From the NCBI GenBank assembly GCA_900771365.1, contig CAAGNU010000043.1:19165-83164 (forward strand): a DNA stretch of 64,000 nt, written 5' to 3'. This DNA is from Bacteroidales bacterium. GTDB taxonomy: Bacteria > Bacteroidota > Bacteroidia > Bacteroidales > P3. Within the stretch, counting starts at the first letter, position 1; the number at the start of each line of letters is the position of its first letter. The notes under the pieces are model-generated. The model was not told the DNA's origin. It saw nothing but the letters and a program-made list of their open reading frames with translations, and did not search any database. Below are positions 51,401-60,212 of the stretch, piece by piece. A program made the translations under genes and the position numbers.

Positions 51401-51502
51401 GTCGCCTTTTTCGGCTTTCTGAATCATTTTTTTGTCGGCCTGGGCTTGCACCATCACGGGCAGCAGGGCCAGCAGGATAACGAGTAACCGTGTTCTTTTC
51501 AT
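48455..51502 (-). CDS. Giant SEL1-repeat (TPR-like) secreted protein
   Basis: A 1015-residue protein almost entirely built of about 25 SEL1-type repeats (for example AIVTLGECYENGAGVPLDST, then ALKWFQKGADLGDGECW). The start at 51502 gives a signal peptide (MKRTRLLVILLALLPVMVQA); the longer frame to 51574 runs into the promoter. SEL1 solenoids bind proteins or peptides, often in the periplasm. The array has no other domain, so it is probably a scaffold. Well-matched promoter upstream. Its partners are unknown. Confidence 0.94.
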   Translation of the reverse strand: MKRTRLLVILLALLPVMVQAQADKKMIQKAEKGDCAAIVTLGECYENGAGVPLDSTLALKWFQKGADLGDGECWIRLSKYHLRGTLLPKDTARYLAIRQEWADKGLPNGIAALAIAYESGYGVKADTAKALELFEKACKKGSGWAYYDLGIGYYYGDLGLKKDVKKGISYLQKAYKLGEHDAAAIIGDHYLSAGDTKQARKWYDEGKKWGDPNAVQGIAEMHWAGKGVVMDEAMAQEILYNLINKYHNLPYTQMMAGSYYMYPDSTALRDSAKAMRIWLDGDAKGMEPCQVVLGDFYRAKEVTTTAYHYYRKVGNNDDAQKSYGGYACWTIASMYMSGELGDTNVSEAIEWLNRGVNQFKDTRCAMMLASIYEEHPAYKDMPMAVKYYRAAAQYGDTSALSTLGQLYADNGNNELAAECFQEMIDNGQPDGYYWMGMLYESQGESKKCNEYLFKGDKAGSKYASATLGQIYELGLDGYKVDYKKAAQYYEKAATSGALYRLAILYTDGYMNKKGEATEADMAKGFEYLQQSAAMNNLEAIYSLGYCYEKGIAVDSADAKKAVECYSYVADAGVAAALFKMGCAYETGEGGLEADTAKSLSYFLQAAEQGHGEALCFLGDFYRIGLGKYIPLDKSQAFNYYTQAHENGEEIGTYYVGRSYLEGCGVEIDTAAAIPYLKAAARQGIGNAAYRLGEFYNHGLGGLPADGDSALYYYISGHQNGSGDASYVLGTLLVNEGNYSTAVEYFYTGATRGNLESSLAFAACMQNGIGIDPDPKAAYKIYEGLVNNTHDARAYTQLGIANLEGNGCPEDMVLGHAYLDTAANMGNLLAMYNLELCKLNGYGCRVDTSAAIFWLEKAADEESAKAINELGDVYEAQGDFANAVLYYEKAVAMGDLNGYCNLGYCYEQGTGVVLNSQKAFELYKYAADNGSTRGCMCVANCYLNGTYVEENVAEALAWFTKAAESGNVLAMYYCGNILENGADGVKADTKKAREWYKKAATAGYDPAAAALSRMGK

Positions 51503-51541
51503 ATATCTGTATTTTATTATTTTTACAAATTTTTTAGAAGT

Positions 51542-51574
51542 GCAAAGATACACAAAAAATCCCATATATTGCAA
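51542..51574 (-). promoter_or_regulatory. Promoter of the SEL1-repeat gene
   Basis: Minus strand: TTG (51572-51574), about 21-bp spacer, TATCTTTGC (51542-51550), 40 bp before the ATG at 51502. Confidence 0.75.
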
Positions 51575-51668
51575 TTATTTTTGCATTTTTGCAATAAGTT
51601 AGTGATTTATATGGCGATAGAATGCCGTTGAGAGAACGGCTGTAACTCACAGGGATGTGTTGTTGCGG

Positions 51669-54203
51669 TTATTCTATCACGATTTCGTCGGTGAAGAGGT
51701 AGCTGTCGCAGCCAGGTGCGGAGTGCCATGCGGGAAGCTTGCCGGGGTTCTTGGCCACCACACGCAGATGGCGTGTGCGGAGCTTGAGGTTGTGGAGGGC
51801 GTCGGTGTGGATAACGGTGCCGCTCTCGCGGAAGTCGGGCGTGAAGCTTTCGGTGTGTTCCAGCGTCCACGCCTTGCCGTCAGAGGAGCTATAGACCTCG
51901 ATGGTTTGTGGCGCGAGAATCCAGTTCTGCGTGTTTTGGAGGAATCGGATGGTGATGTCGTTCACCTCGGTCTTGTTGCCGAGGTCGAAGGCCACGTCCA
52001 CGTCCTTGCCCCAGTAGCCCTGCCAACGTCCATCGTTGTAGGCTTCATCGCTGCCGAGGATGCCGTCAGCCAGGGCGTTGCTGCCGCCTCCGCTGTAGGC
52101 GGGGTTGTAGTCGCTGTAGGGGTGGGCTATGGAGGCGATGTTGCTGATGCCCTTGTGGAACATGAGGTACTGCTCGCTATACACGGGCTCGTTCCATTTG
52201 TTGTAGCTCACGGCCTTCACAATGCAGCTACGTCCGATGGTGAATGGGCGCTTGTAGAGGTTGGCGCCCATGGTGGGCTTGCGGCCATCAACGGTGAAGT
52301 ATATGGGGCGGTCGTTGAAGAGGGTCTGGAGGGTGACGTACATCTTGCGGTCTTTATACTCGTTGGTGATGAAAATCTTCTGGCGGGCTTCCAGTACTTC
52401 GCGGCCCAAGGCATCGTAGCGTTCGCAAATGACGTCTCGGGTGTAGTCGGTGCTCTCCTCGTCCCAGAGCCTGAGGTATTCGTTCTTGAGGCTGTGGAGG
52501 TCGTTGAAATATTTCTTGCTGAGGTTCTGCACGTCGAGCTTGATGGCGTAGAGTTGTGCGGGCTCGGCGGTCATGGCTCGGTGGAGGAGCACGCGGAGGC
52601 GGCATTTCTCCGACACGCAGAGTATTCTGTGGCAGGCGTAGGCGAAGTGTGGCACGGCGTTGCTGTCGATGTTGCGGAGCACGCCTTTCACCACGGCGTC
52701 CACGCTGTCACAGCGGGTCATCATGGCGTCATCCACGTTGGCGGGGAAGAAGTCGAGGAGCGGTTGTCGCAGGGCTGCGGTGTTGAACCAGTCGGCCACC
52801 CACTTGTTGCTGTTGAGGTCGCCCACGCGGTATATCATCTCAGAGATGGAAGGCTCAGTGGGGAGTTCTCGGTTTTTGATGCGCACGAGGCGGTCGTAGT
52901 TCTCGTTGAAGGCCTTCTCGCGGCGAGCCATCTCCTCGCGAGCCAGCTGGGGGTCGGTGTTGGTGATGGGATGCCATGCCATCTCGGCGGCCCATGCCAT
53001 GGCGTGCCAGCAGTCGCCGAAGAGGCTTTCACCGCTGTCGTCCCAGGCGGTATTCATTAGGCCGCGGGCGCCGGCTTTGTAGCCGTCGCGGGCCAGGTAG
53101 GCTATGTTCTGCATATAGTTGCGCACCTGCGGGGTGCTGCTCCAATGGCTCACGCCGGGTGCCACCCAGAAGGCGTTGCCTTGCTCCTTGTGTATTTTCT
53201 CGAAGGGGGCTATCATGCCGGCATAGCTCTCCTTGGCGCCGTAGCTCCAGATGATGTACTGCATCTCCTTGGGCAGCTTCTTCAGCATGGCGGGGTCTTT
53301 GGCCACGATGTCGCCCCACATGAGCACCTCCATCTTCTTGCCGTCGTCGTGGGCCTCATCATAGGCCTGCTGGATGAGGTTGTAGACCTTGTTGATGTGC
53401 TGGCAGTATACCTCATCGGCGCCATGCTGCGCCACATAGTCGTGGCCGCGTCCGCTGCCGAGGCCCTCGGTCTCGTCGCAGTTGATGTTGAAGAATCGGC
53501 TGCTGTAGTAGGCCTGCACGGCGTTCTCAATTTGGTCGCGGAGGAAGGTGTATGTCTCCTCCTTGCCGGGGTTGATGTTGTCCCAGCCGTCCATGAGGCT
53601 CTGGTAGAAGGGGATTTTCAGCGTCTCCTCGAAGTGGGCGAAGAGCTGCAGGTTGGCCATCATATAGGGGTCGTTAGCATATTCAAGGCCTATGCCGCTC
53701 ACAGCCGACACATCGGGGTAGAGGTCGTTATAGAGCGTGTGCTCGGTGTAGTAGTTGCCGAAGTTCATTTTGTAGAAGTCGCAGAACGAGCGCGTCTTCT
53801 TGCGGAACGTCTTGTTGGGTATGGGGCCGCGGCTGATGTCGTCGAGCCATCCGCGGTACTCGTATGCGGGCCAGTCTACGATGGTCATGCAGGGTATCTG
53901 CCCCTTATATATGAGACGCAGCTGGTCCAGCGTGCGCAGGGCGTAGTCCCACCCCTCGTTGCTCACGTACCACACGCTGATGCCTGCGGCCGACACCTCC
54001 AGGCGGTAGGCCTGCTGCTGGTTCTGGGCGCCCTCGATGGCGTCCACATAGTAGCGGCTGGGCATGGCCTTGTTGTCGGCAAAAGAGCCCTGCCCCATGG
54101 TCACTTTCTGGGGCGTGGGAATGACACCGATGTTGACAATACCATTCTGGGCCATCGTTGTGAGGCCCACCAAGAGCATGGCAAGAAATGCTATCTTTTT
54201 CAT
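51669..54203 (-). CDS. GH20-type beta-N-acetylhexosaminidase with C-terminal binding domains
   Basis: An 844-residue exported enzyme (signal peptide MKKIAFLAMLLVGLTTMAQ). An N-terminal GH20b-like domain (about 22-105) leads into the TIM barrel, starting YEYRGWLDDISRGPIPNKTF; the catalytic Asp-Glu pair is D243-E244 in FNINCDETEGLG. Towards the C-terminus, a chitobiase-type domain (YFTVDGRKPTMGANLYKRPF) and an F5/8 C-like carbohydrate-binding domain (WVADWF... is earlier; WQGYWGKDVDVAFDLGNKTE, VVAKNPGKLPAWH) follow. Such enzymes remove N-acetylhexosamine from host mucin or glycan chains outside or in the periplasm. The start at 54203 is chosen for the signal peptide. Confidence 0.9.
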   Translation of the reverse strand: MKKIAFLAMLLVGLTTMAQNGIVNIGVIPTPQKVTMGQGSFADNKAMPSRYYVDAIEGAQNQQQAYRLEVSAAGISVWYVSNEGWDYALRTLDQLRLIYKGQIPCMTIVDWPAYEYRGWLDDISRGPIPNKTFRKKTRSFCDFYKMNFGNYYTEHTLYNDLYPDVSAVSGIGLEYANDPYMMANLQLFAHFEETLKIPFYQSLMDGWDNINPGKEETYTFLRDQIENAVQAYYSSRFFNINCDETEGLGSGRGHDYVAQHGADEVYCQHINKVYNLIQQAYDEAHDDGKKMEVLMWGDIVAKDPAMLKKLPKEMQYIIWSYGAKESYAGMIAPFEKIHKEQGNAFWVAPGVSHWSSTPQVRNYMQNIAYLARDGYKAGARGLMNTAWDDSGESLFGDCWHAMAWAAEMAWHPITNTDPQLAREEMARREKAFNENYDRLVRIKNRELPTEPSISEMIYRVGDLNSNKWVADWFNTAALRQPLLDFFPANVDDAMMTRCDSVDAVVKGVLRNIDSNAVPHFAYACHRILCVSEKCRLRVLLHRAMTAEPAQLYAIKLDVQNLSKKYFNDLHSLKNEYLRLWDEESTDYTRDVICERYDALGREVLEARQKIFITNEYKDRKMYVTLQTLFNDRPIYFTVDGRKPTMGANLYKRPFTIGRSCIVKAVSYNKWNEPVYSEQYLMFHKGISNIASIAHPYSDYNPAYSGGGSNALADGILGSDEAYNDGRWQGYWGKDVDVAFDLGNKTEVNDITIRFLQNTQNWILAPQTIEVYSSSDGKAWTLEHTESFTPDFRESGTVIHTDALHNLKLRTRHLRVVAKNPGKLPAWHSAPGCDSYLFTDEIVIE

Positions 54204-54245
54204 ATTGACGCAGTATATCATTTTATTGTTCTCGAAAATAAAAAT

Positions 54246-54276
54246 GCAAAATTACAAAAAAAATTCGTATTTTTGC
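54246..54276. promoter_or_regulatory. Overlapping divergent promoters for the GH20 and LMW-PTP genes
   Basis: A minus-strand -7 box TAATTTTGC (54246-54254) and a plus-strand -7 box TATTTTTGC (54268-54276) are only 13 bp apart, so polymerases would compete. The -33 elements would fall on each other's -7 boxes and are weak. Confidence 0.65.
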
Positions 54277-54295
54277 ATTTTAAAATGGTTTTAAC

Positions 54296-54763
54296 ATGAA
54301 AAAGATTCTTTTTATCTGTCACGGCAACATCTGCCGCAGCGTCACGGCTGAGTTCGTTTTCCGCCACCTCGTGGAGCAAGCGGGTGTGGCTCAGCTCTTT
54401 GAAGTTGACTCAGCCGCTACCAGCCGCGAGGAGATTGGCAACCCCATCTACCCCATGGCCCTCCGCACTCTCGAAGCCCACGGCATCCGCAATGCCCGTC
54501 ATAGAGCCCGCCAAGTCACCCCGCAGGACTACGATTATTACGATCTTCTCATCCTCATGGACGAAGAAAACCGCCGTGGACTCCGCCGCATCCTCCCCGC
54601 TGCCCCCGAGGGCAAAGTCAGCCTCCTGCTCGACCATACCAGCCCTTCCGACACGGCCCATCATCATCGCGACGTAGCCGACCCCTGGTACACCCGTAAC
54701 TTCGACCAAGCCTGGGAGGACATCACCCTCGGCTGCCAAGCCCTCCTCCAAGAACTCTTGTAG
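54296..54763 (+). CDS. Low-molecular-weight protein-tyrosine phosphatase
   Basis: A 155-residue LMW-PTP. The P-loop CX5R is C8HGNICR14S, and the general-acid Asp is D129 in VADPWYTRNF. The length and motif order are standard. It dephosphorylates phosphotyrosine, in bacteria often on kinases that control polysaccharide export, but no such genes are adjacent. The start codon lies only 20 bp after the -7 box, so the leader is very short. Confidence 0.96.
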   Translation: MKKILFICHGNICRSVTAEFVFRHLVEQAGVAQLFEVDSAATSREEIGNPIYPMALRTLEAHGIRNARHRARQVTPQDYDYYDLLILMDEENRRGLRRILPAAPEGKVSLLLDHTSPSDTAHHHRDVADPWYTRNFDQAWEDITLGCQALLQELL

Positions 54764-55117
54764 CCTTTGGGTTGTCAAGATATCCTGCCTGCCTTCCCCC
54801 AAGTGCTCCTGCCGACGATGTCATTTCAAAATACACCATCGATAGAAAACAGTCGTGTCACCCTTCTTCGCAAAGGTGTCATTTCTGTTGCGTATGTTGG
54901 TTGAATCAGGTTTTCTGTATCCTGTCGTGAAATGTTAAAATCGGGGTGGGGTGGGGCTTCGGTCTGGGTGCTTGGGAGGGGCGTTTTGGGGTCGCTTTTT
55001 CTTCGCCTTAGGGAGCGGAGGTAGAGCGAAGGTACGGCGGAGGTAGGGCGGAGCTACTCTTGGGCATGAGACGGCACGGGCGAGGGCGGTTTTGAAATGT
55101 TAAAATTGGTACTTTTT
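54764..55117. other. Intergenic region with direct and GGCGAAGC-type repeats
   Basis: No gene seen. The 17-bp word TGAAATGTTAAAAT(C/T)GG occurs at 54928-54944 and 55093-55109. Between them, 55003-55062 is a purine-rich patch (GGAGCGGAGGTAGAGCGAAG) of the dispersed GGCGAAGC family. Confidence 0.6.
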
Positions 55118-55149
55118 TTTGCCGTTTCAAGAAAAATTCGTATTTTTGC
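55118..55149 (+). promoter_or_regulatory. Promoter of the 55.2-kb lipoprotein gene
   Basis: TTTG (55118-55121), a 19-bp spacer and TATTTTTGC (55141-55149): full match, 65 bp before the ATG. Confidence 0.85.
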
Positions 55150-55214
55150 AAACATAAAAAAAAAACTTATAGGCTATATTTATTGCTATAACGCTCTGAT
55201 ACATACATTTTTTT

Positions 55215-56438
55215 ATGAAGAAATTGCTTGCTTTTGCTTATGAATTGATGAACAATATGGTTCTGAAAGGGTTGGGAATTATGAATTGTATGATGCTGCT
55301 TTGGGTGGCGATGGTGTGCTCTTTGTGCTTTTCGGGCTGCGGTCTGGCGAAGGGCATGAGGGGCGTTGATGAGCCTGTGCTTGATGAGGCATGGGTGGAA
55401 GAGGTCACGGGGTTCCTATTGCAGAACGAGGATCGTCCGATACCGTTCTACGCCTCGTTGGAGGAGGCTGTGGACAGTCTGGCTATGGGAAACCGTGTGT
55501 CGGAGTACGGCAATAACGGCTGGGGCGGTATCCCGAAGGCCTACCGTTTTGCCCGTCAGATGGAGCTGGGCTTCTCGCCCGAGCAGCTCGACAGCCTGGC
55601 CCGCCATCATGCCTCGCCCGCTGTGCGTGCCGTGGCCGGACGCATCCTGATTGACGCCAAGAGCCCGCTGGCCAGGAGGCTGGTGATGAGCAGCTTGAGC
55701 GACACGGGGCGTTTCGAGTTGCAGTGCTTTGATGTGATATATCACGATAATGTAGCAAACTACTGGGTGGAGCGTGCCCGTAAGGCGCATATCCTCGTCG
55801 AGGCCGATTCGCTCCGCCTGGTCGATACACTCATTTTCAGTCCCAACAAGGGGCATCTCGTATTGCGGAATGAAGTCCTGCAGGGCCTGGGACCGCAGCC
55901 ACAGTACTACGAGGTCTTCCGCCGCATCCTTGTCGAGGAGCAGGATCCCGCGGCCTTGCCGTGGGTGGCTCAGTACCGCCGCATAGAGGACACCGCGCTG
56001 GTGCTCGAAGCGCTGCGCTGCTACAGTGCCGATGATAGTCGCCGCACGGACGAGGAGCGCCGCCTCTATAATATGATGATGGCCAGGCGAGATGGTGGAC
56101 TATTGGCTGTCGCGGAATGGCCGCACCCCGTCTTCATGCCGCTGCTGGGTGCTATCCGCGACGACCTCGCCGCGGGCTTGATGGATAGGGGCGGCACACG
56201 TTACCTTTTCTCGGCAGTTATGGCCTATCGTTCGGAGTGGTCGCTGCAGTTCATCAAGGAGACTTTCACCATGGTGAGTCATCATGAGGGCAATGAGCCC
56301 AAAGATTACTACGACGGCGTGGGCATGTGGACGCGTTGGTGGGGTGAATGTTTCGACCGCGCCTACGAGCTTAATCCCGATGAGTACTATGCCAAGCTCC
56401 ATAAGAAATACGCCTACGAAAGCAACATGGGCTGGTAA
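55215..56438 (+). CDS. Lipoprotein of unknown function with HEAT-like helices
   Basis: A 407-residue protein. A hydrophobic stretch ends in the lipobox CFSGC (Cys42), so it is probably a lipoprotein; a later Met may be the real start because the N-terminal region is unusually long for a signal. The mature part is helical, with short helix pairs (LDSLARHHASPAVRAVAGRI, QYRRIEDTALVLEALRCYSA) reminiscent of HEAT repeats. No family is recognised. It has its own strong promoter and stands alone. Confidence 0.75.
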   Translation: MKKLLAFAYELMNNMVLKGLGIMNCMMLLWVAMVCSLCFSGCGLAKGMRGVDEPVLDEAWVEEVTGFLLQNEDRPIPFYASLEEAVDSLAMGNRVSEYGNNGWGGIPKAYRFARQMELGFSPEQLDSLARHHASPAVRAVAGRILIDAKSPLARRLVMSSLSDTGRFELQCFDVIYHDNVANYWVERARKAHILVEADSLRLVDTLIFSPNKGHLVLRNEVLQGLGPQPQYYEVFRRILVEEQDPAALPWVAQYRRIEDTALVLEALRCYSADDSRRTDEERRLYNMMMARRDGGLLAVAEWPHPVFMPLLGAIRDDLAAGLMDRGGTRYLFSAVMAYRSEWSLQFIKETFTMVSHHEGNEPKDYYDGVGMWTRWWGECFDRAYELNPDEYYAKLHKKYAYESNMGW

Positions 56439-56651
56439 AGGTTAAAAAAAAAATCAAGAGTGGCGTAGGACTTGCTCTGTGAAAATTAAGAGTTATAGGA
56501 GGTCGAGATTCTTAAAATGAGGCTCTGATTGCTGTGTCGAGGTCAGGGTAGGGGAGAAGATTATAGCGTAAGATATTGTGAAAATCATTGTGTTATTACT
56601 TCAGCGAAGAAAAAAATGCAGAGAATTATACACAATTCAAAAAAAAATTAG
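56439..56651. other. Intergenic region
   Basis: About 370 bp separate the two genes (56439-56806). This part is A-rich and I see no gene, terminator or RNA in it. Confidence 0.5.
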
Positions 56652-56660
56652 TAATTTTGC
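56652..56660 (+). promoter_or_regulatory. -7 box upstream of the T9SS type-B cargo gene
   Basis: TAATTTTGC matches TAnnTTTGC. The leader to the ATG at 56807 would be about 140 nt. Confidence 0.6.
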
Positions 56661-56806
56661 AACGCTTTTTTAGAAGTATTATATATCGGTAAGGGGAGGT
56701 TCAAGCAGGCCTATCGCGGCAGCAGACTCGACCGGGCCGATAGGAGAACTCGCCGATTTTTTGCGAGAGAGGCTGTGTGGGCGAAAACCTTTTGAAAACT
56801 ATTGTC

Positions 56807-59800
56807 ATGAACAGGCTGGTAAGAATTTTTCTATTGCTGATTGCAGCGCTGCTGCCTATGGGCGCAGGAGCACAGATGCATACCGTGGTGATGTCGTCGG
56901 GCACGACCACTGTGAGTGCTTTTCAGTATCCTCAGGGCGTTATCTACGACAACGGAGGCGCCGCGGGCGAATATAGCAATTCCTTCTCGGGCACGGTGAT
57001 TATCGCGGCCAGCGTGGGCGACACGATACATGTGTGGGGCTCATACGAGACAGAGGCGTCTTATGACCGCTTGACGTTTTATAACACCAATAGCACAAGC
57101 GGCACGCCTATCGCCACCCGTTCGGGCACGGGTAGTGTCGACCTAATATCGACCACGGGCTACATGACGGTGAATTTCTATTCTGACGCTTCGATGCACT
57201 ACGATGGCTTTGAACTGCATTGGGAACTCTATAACTCGGGCTGCACCAACGGCGTTTACGCTATCTCGGCCTCAGATGTGAAGGCTACCGAGCTGGACCT
57301 CTCTTGGACGGCTCGCAATCCCGCAGGTAATTTCCGCATAACCTATGGCGGCGTGGACACCGTGGTGAGCGGCACCTCGTACCATGCTACGGGTCTCTTC
57401 CCCATGATGACATACCATTTCATGGTCTCCTCGGTGAACGATGCGGGCTCGGCAGCCTGCAGCCGCAGCCTGAATGTGATGACCACGCAGTACCCGGCTG
57501 AGGTGCTGGGGCTGCGCAACCTCTGCGGCACAGGCGACACGGTGTGGCTCACCGCCGCTGAGGCCGACCACTACTACTGGAACACGGGCGAGACCTCGCA
57601 GACCATAGGCATCACCGACACGGGCGACTACTGCCTCGTGGCCTACACGGGATGGAACAACAGCGTGGCCGACACGGCTTGCTTCACAATCTCGCATCAG
57701 GACCTCGACATCGTGATGGACATCCCCTCGGTTCTCTGCCCGGGCGATAGCGCCTTAATCTATGTGGGCACTACCAACCCCGCCACGGTGCGTGTGCGCC
57801 AAGGCGAGTCCACCCTCTCCGAGGCCGAACGTGTATTCCTCCCCGACGGTGTAAACTGCCCTCCGCACGGCTGCTCCTACAGGTCGGAACTACAGTTCTC
57901 GGGTTTCGCCAATTCAGCCCGCATCACCAACGTGAACGACATCCGCTATGTGATGCTCAACATGGAGCATTCCTACGCGGGCGACCTTTATATCAACATC
58001 ACCTGTCCCAACAACCAGAAGGTCGACATCATGCGCTACGGAGGCACGGGCTCTTCCGACTGCAACAGCTCCATTCTGTCCTCCAGTCGAGGTTGGCGCG
58101 GCTCCTCGCTGGCCAGCAGCGGCACGTACTTCGGCAACGCATACGACTATTCCGACAGCTATTCCCCATGTGATTCGAACGCATTGTCCAACGCGCCGGG
58201 TATAGGCTGGCGCTACTGCTGGTCGAACTGCCTGGACGCAGGCTACCAGTATGCCCAAGGCGACGGAATCATCTACCGCAACTGGAATGTGACAGGCAAC
58301 TCCTTTGACTCTTCCAACGTGGCGCAGGGCACTCAGTTCTACCATCCCGACGACTCGTTCGACAACCTTATCGGATGCCCCATGAATGGCACTTGGTATA
58401 TCGAGGTTATCGACGGCTGGAGCGCGGACAACGGCTACATTTTCGGCTGGGAACTGGCGCTTAACCCCAACAGGCTGCGCTCTGTGCAGTACCATTTCCA
58501 CATGAACTACGCTATCCTTGCCGGCCCCTTCGCCACCCGCGTGAACGACACGATTTTCAACATCGTGGCGCCTACCGACCTAGACCATGACACTGTCGGC
58601 ACCTACCTTCTCACCATTCTCGACTCATCAGGATGCTCTTTCGACACCGCTTTCACCATCCTCTTCCGCGCTACGGCTGTCAGCCATGTCTACGACACCA
58701 TCGTGGAGAACCAGGCCGCCACATGGCGCTACAACGGCGCACTTGTGCAGCATGACACCACGGATATGCTCTTTCGCCTCCATCGTGCCTCGGGATGCGA
58801 TAGCTTGGTGTACTACAACCTCCATGTCTGGCCCAATGTCGACACTACCGTGACTCTCCGCTACTGTGCCAACCAGATGCAGCTCTATGACCATGACACA
58901 ACCATTGTGCTCCACACAAGCCATGGTGCAGACAGCTCGGTGCTGTACCATATCGAGCTGATGCCCACCTATAACTATACCATTTTTGACACAATCTGCG
59001 ACAACGTTAGCATCTTCTTTGCAGGAGACTCGCTCTCGCAATCGGGCACCTATAGCGACAGCTCCCTCACCGTGCAGATGTGCGACAGCATCACCACCCT
59101 CGTTCTCATGGTTAACCCGACTTACAATCTGGAATTTACCGACACGCTGATGTACGACGAGCCCGTGACTTTCGATGGCCATGAGCTCACCGAGCCGGGC
59201 GAATACGTCTATCGCTACACTACTTCATCGGGCTGCGACTCGCTCCGTACCCTCCATCTGGTCCGACACCCCATCATCGAGTGGCCGATTACCGACTCTA
59301 TCTGTTCGGGCGACACGCTCTTTTTCTACGACCTCGTGCTTACGCAGGCAGGAGTCTACTCCGACACCGCGTTCTCCGCTGTCCTTTCCCGTCCCGACAC
59401 TATCATGGTGCTCACGCTCATCGAGGTGTCGCGCCCCACGCTGGCTATTGATGCGGAATATTTCTGCGGCGATACTGCCCACTACCTCCTCACGGCTCGT
59501 ACAGAGGTGCCCTATCTTCATTGGTCGTATGAAGACCTTCACGACTCCGTCATCTATGTTCCTAATCCCGACGAAACTCTCGCCGTCTCCCTTCTTGCCG
59601 ATTACCGCGAAGCACCCCTTTGCCCCATCTCCGCCTCTGTGACGCTGGAACACATCAAGGTGCTGGATGCTGTTATCGAAGCTCGCCCGACAGCCATCAC
59701 GACCGACAACCGCGAGCTCAAGGCATACAATCGCAGCCGCGGTCCGCAGGACAGCCATTTCTGGCGGGTCTATTTCGACAATATCCTCTTCCTCGACAAC

Positions 59801-60193
59801 GAAACCACAGATATCATCCAATTCAACACGCCGCTCAATATTGACTCTATCGTCCTCTTCCTCCATGTGGAGAATGATATGTGCCAGGATTCTGACCGCG
59901 TGGTTGTCGACATCCTCACCTCCGATATCCTCTTCCCCAACGTCATCACTCCTACTCAGACCACCAATCAGTACTTCCGCTGTTATTCCTATGGGGTGTT
60001 GGACTACGAGCTTTGGATTTTCGACCGCCGAGGCGACATAGTTTTTCACACTACCGACATTAATGCTACCTGGAACGGCGTCTGCAAGGGCCACGAAAGC
60101 CAGCAGGAGGCTTTTGTCTACAAGTGCCGCTATCGCACCGAGACAATTGTAGGGTGGCAGACCAAGGTGGGTACCGTTACCGTGCTCCGTTAG
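56807..60193 (+). CDS. Multidomain secreted protein with T9SS type-B (gliding motility-associated) C-terminal domain
   Basis: An 1128-residue exported protein; the ATG at 56807 gives a clean signal peptide (MNRLVRIFLLLIAALLPMGA, cut after GAQ). Domains in order: a CUB-like beta domain (about 25-140), a fibronectin type III-like domain (about 150-225, ending GSAACSRSLNVMT), a proprotein-convertase P-like domain (about 355-560, SYRSELQFSGFANSARIT to GTWYIEVIDGWSADNGYIFG), beta-rich repeats with conserved SGCDSL words, and the CHU_C type sorting domain (ILFPNVITPTQTTNQYFRCY, LWIFDRRGDIVFHT). It would be secreted by T9SS and is probably an adhesin-like surface protein. No protease domain is seen. 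Confidence 0.9.
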   Translation: MNRLVRIFLLLIAALLPMGAGAQMHTVVMSSGTTTVSAFQYPQGVIYDNGGAAGEYSNSFSGTVIIAASVGDTIHVWGSYETEASYDRLTFYNTNSTSGTPIATRSGTGSVDLISTTGYMTVNFYSDASMHYDGFELHWELYNSGCTNGVYAISASDVKATELDLSWTARNPAGNFRITYGGVDTVVSGTSYHATGLFPMMTYHFMVSSVNDAGSAACSRSLNVMTTQYPAEVLGLRNLCGTGDTVWLTAAEADHYYWNTGETSQTIGITDTGDYCLVAYTGWNNSVADTACFTISHQDLDIVMDIPSVLCPGDSALIYVGTTNPATVRVRQGESTLSEAERVFLPDGVNCPPHGCSYRSELQFSGFANSARITNVNDIRYVMLNMEHSYAGDLYINITCPNNQKVDIMRYGGTGSSDCNSSILSSSRGWRGSSLASSGTYFGNAYDYSDSYSPCDSNALSNAPGIGWRYCWSNCLDAGYQYAQGDGIIYRNWNVTGNSFDSSNVAQGTQFYHPDDSFDNLIGCPMNGTWYIEVIDGWSADNGYIFGWELALNPNRLRSVQYHFHMNYAILAGPFATRVNDTIFNIVAPTDLDHDTVGTYLLTILDSSGCSFDTAFTILFRATAVSHVYDTIVENQAATWRYNGALVQHDTTDMLFRLHRASGCDSLVYYNLHVWPNVDTTVTLRYCANQMQLYDHDTTIVLHTSHGADSSVLYHIELMPTYNYTIFDTICDNVSIFFAGDSLSQSGTYSDSSLTVQMCDSITTLVLMVNPTYNLEFTDTLMYDEPVTFDGHELTEPGEYVYRYTTSSGCDSLRTLHLVRHPIIEWPITDSICSGDTLFFYDLVLTQAGVYSDTAFSAVLSRPDTIMVLTLIEVSRPTLAIDAEYFCGDTAHYLLTARTEVPYLHWSYEDLHDSVIYVPNPDETLAVSLLADYREAPLCPISASVTLEHIKVLDAVIEARPTAITTDNRELKAYNRSRGPQDSHFWRVYFDNILFLDNETTDIIQFNTPLNIDSIVLFLHVENDMCQDSDRVVVDILTSDILFPNVITPTQTTNQYFRCYSYGVLDYELWIFDRRGDIVFHTTDINATWNGVCKGHESQQEAFVYKCRYRTETIVGWQTKVGTVTVLR

Positions 60194-60212
60194 CGTCTCA
60201 AGCCTATCGTCT

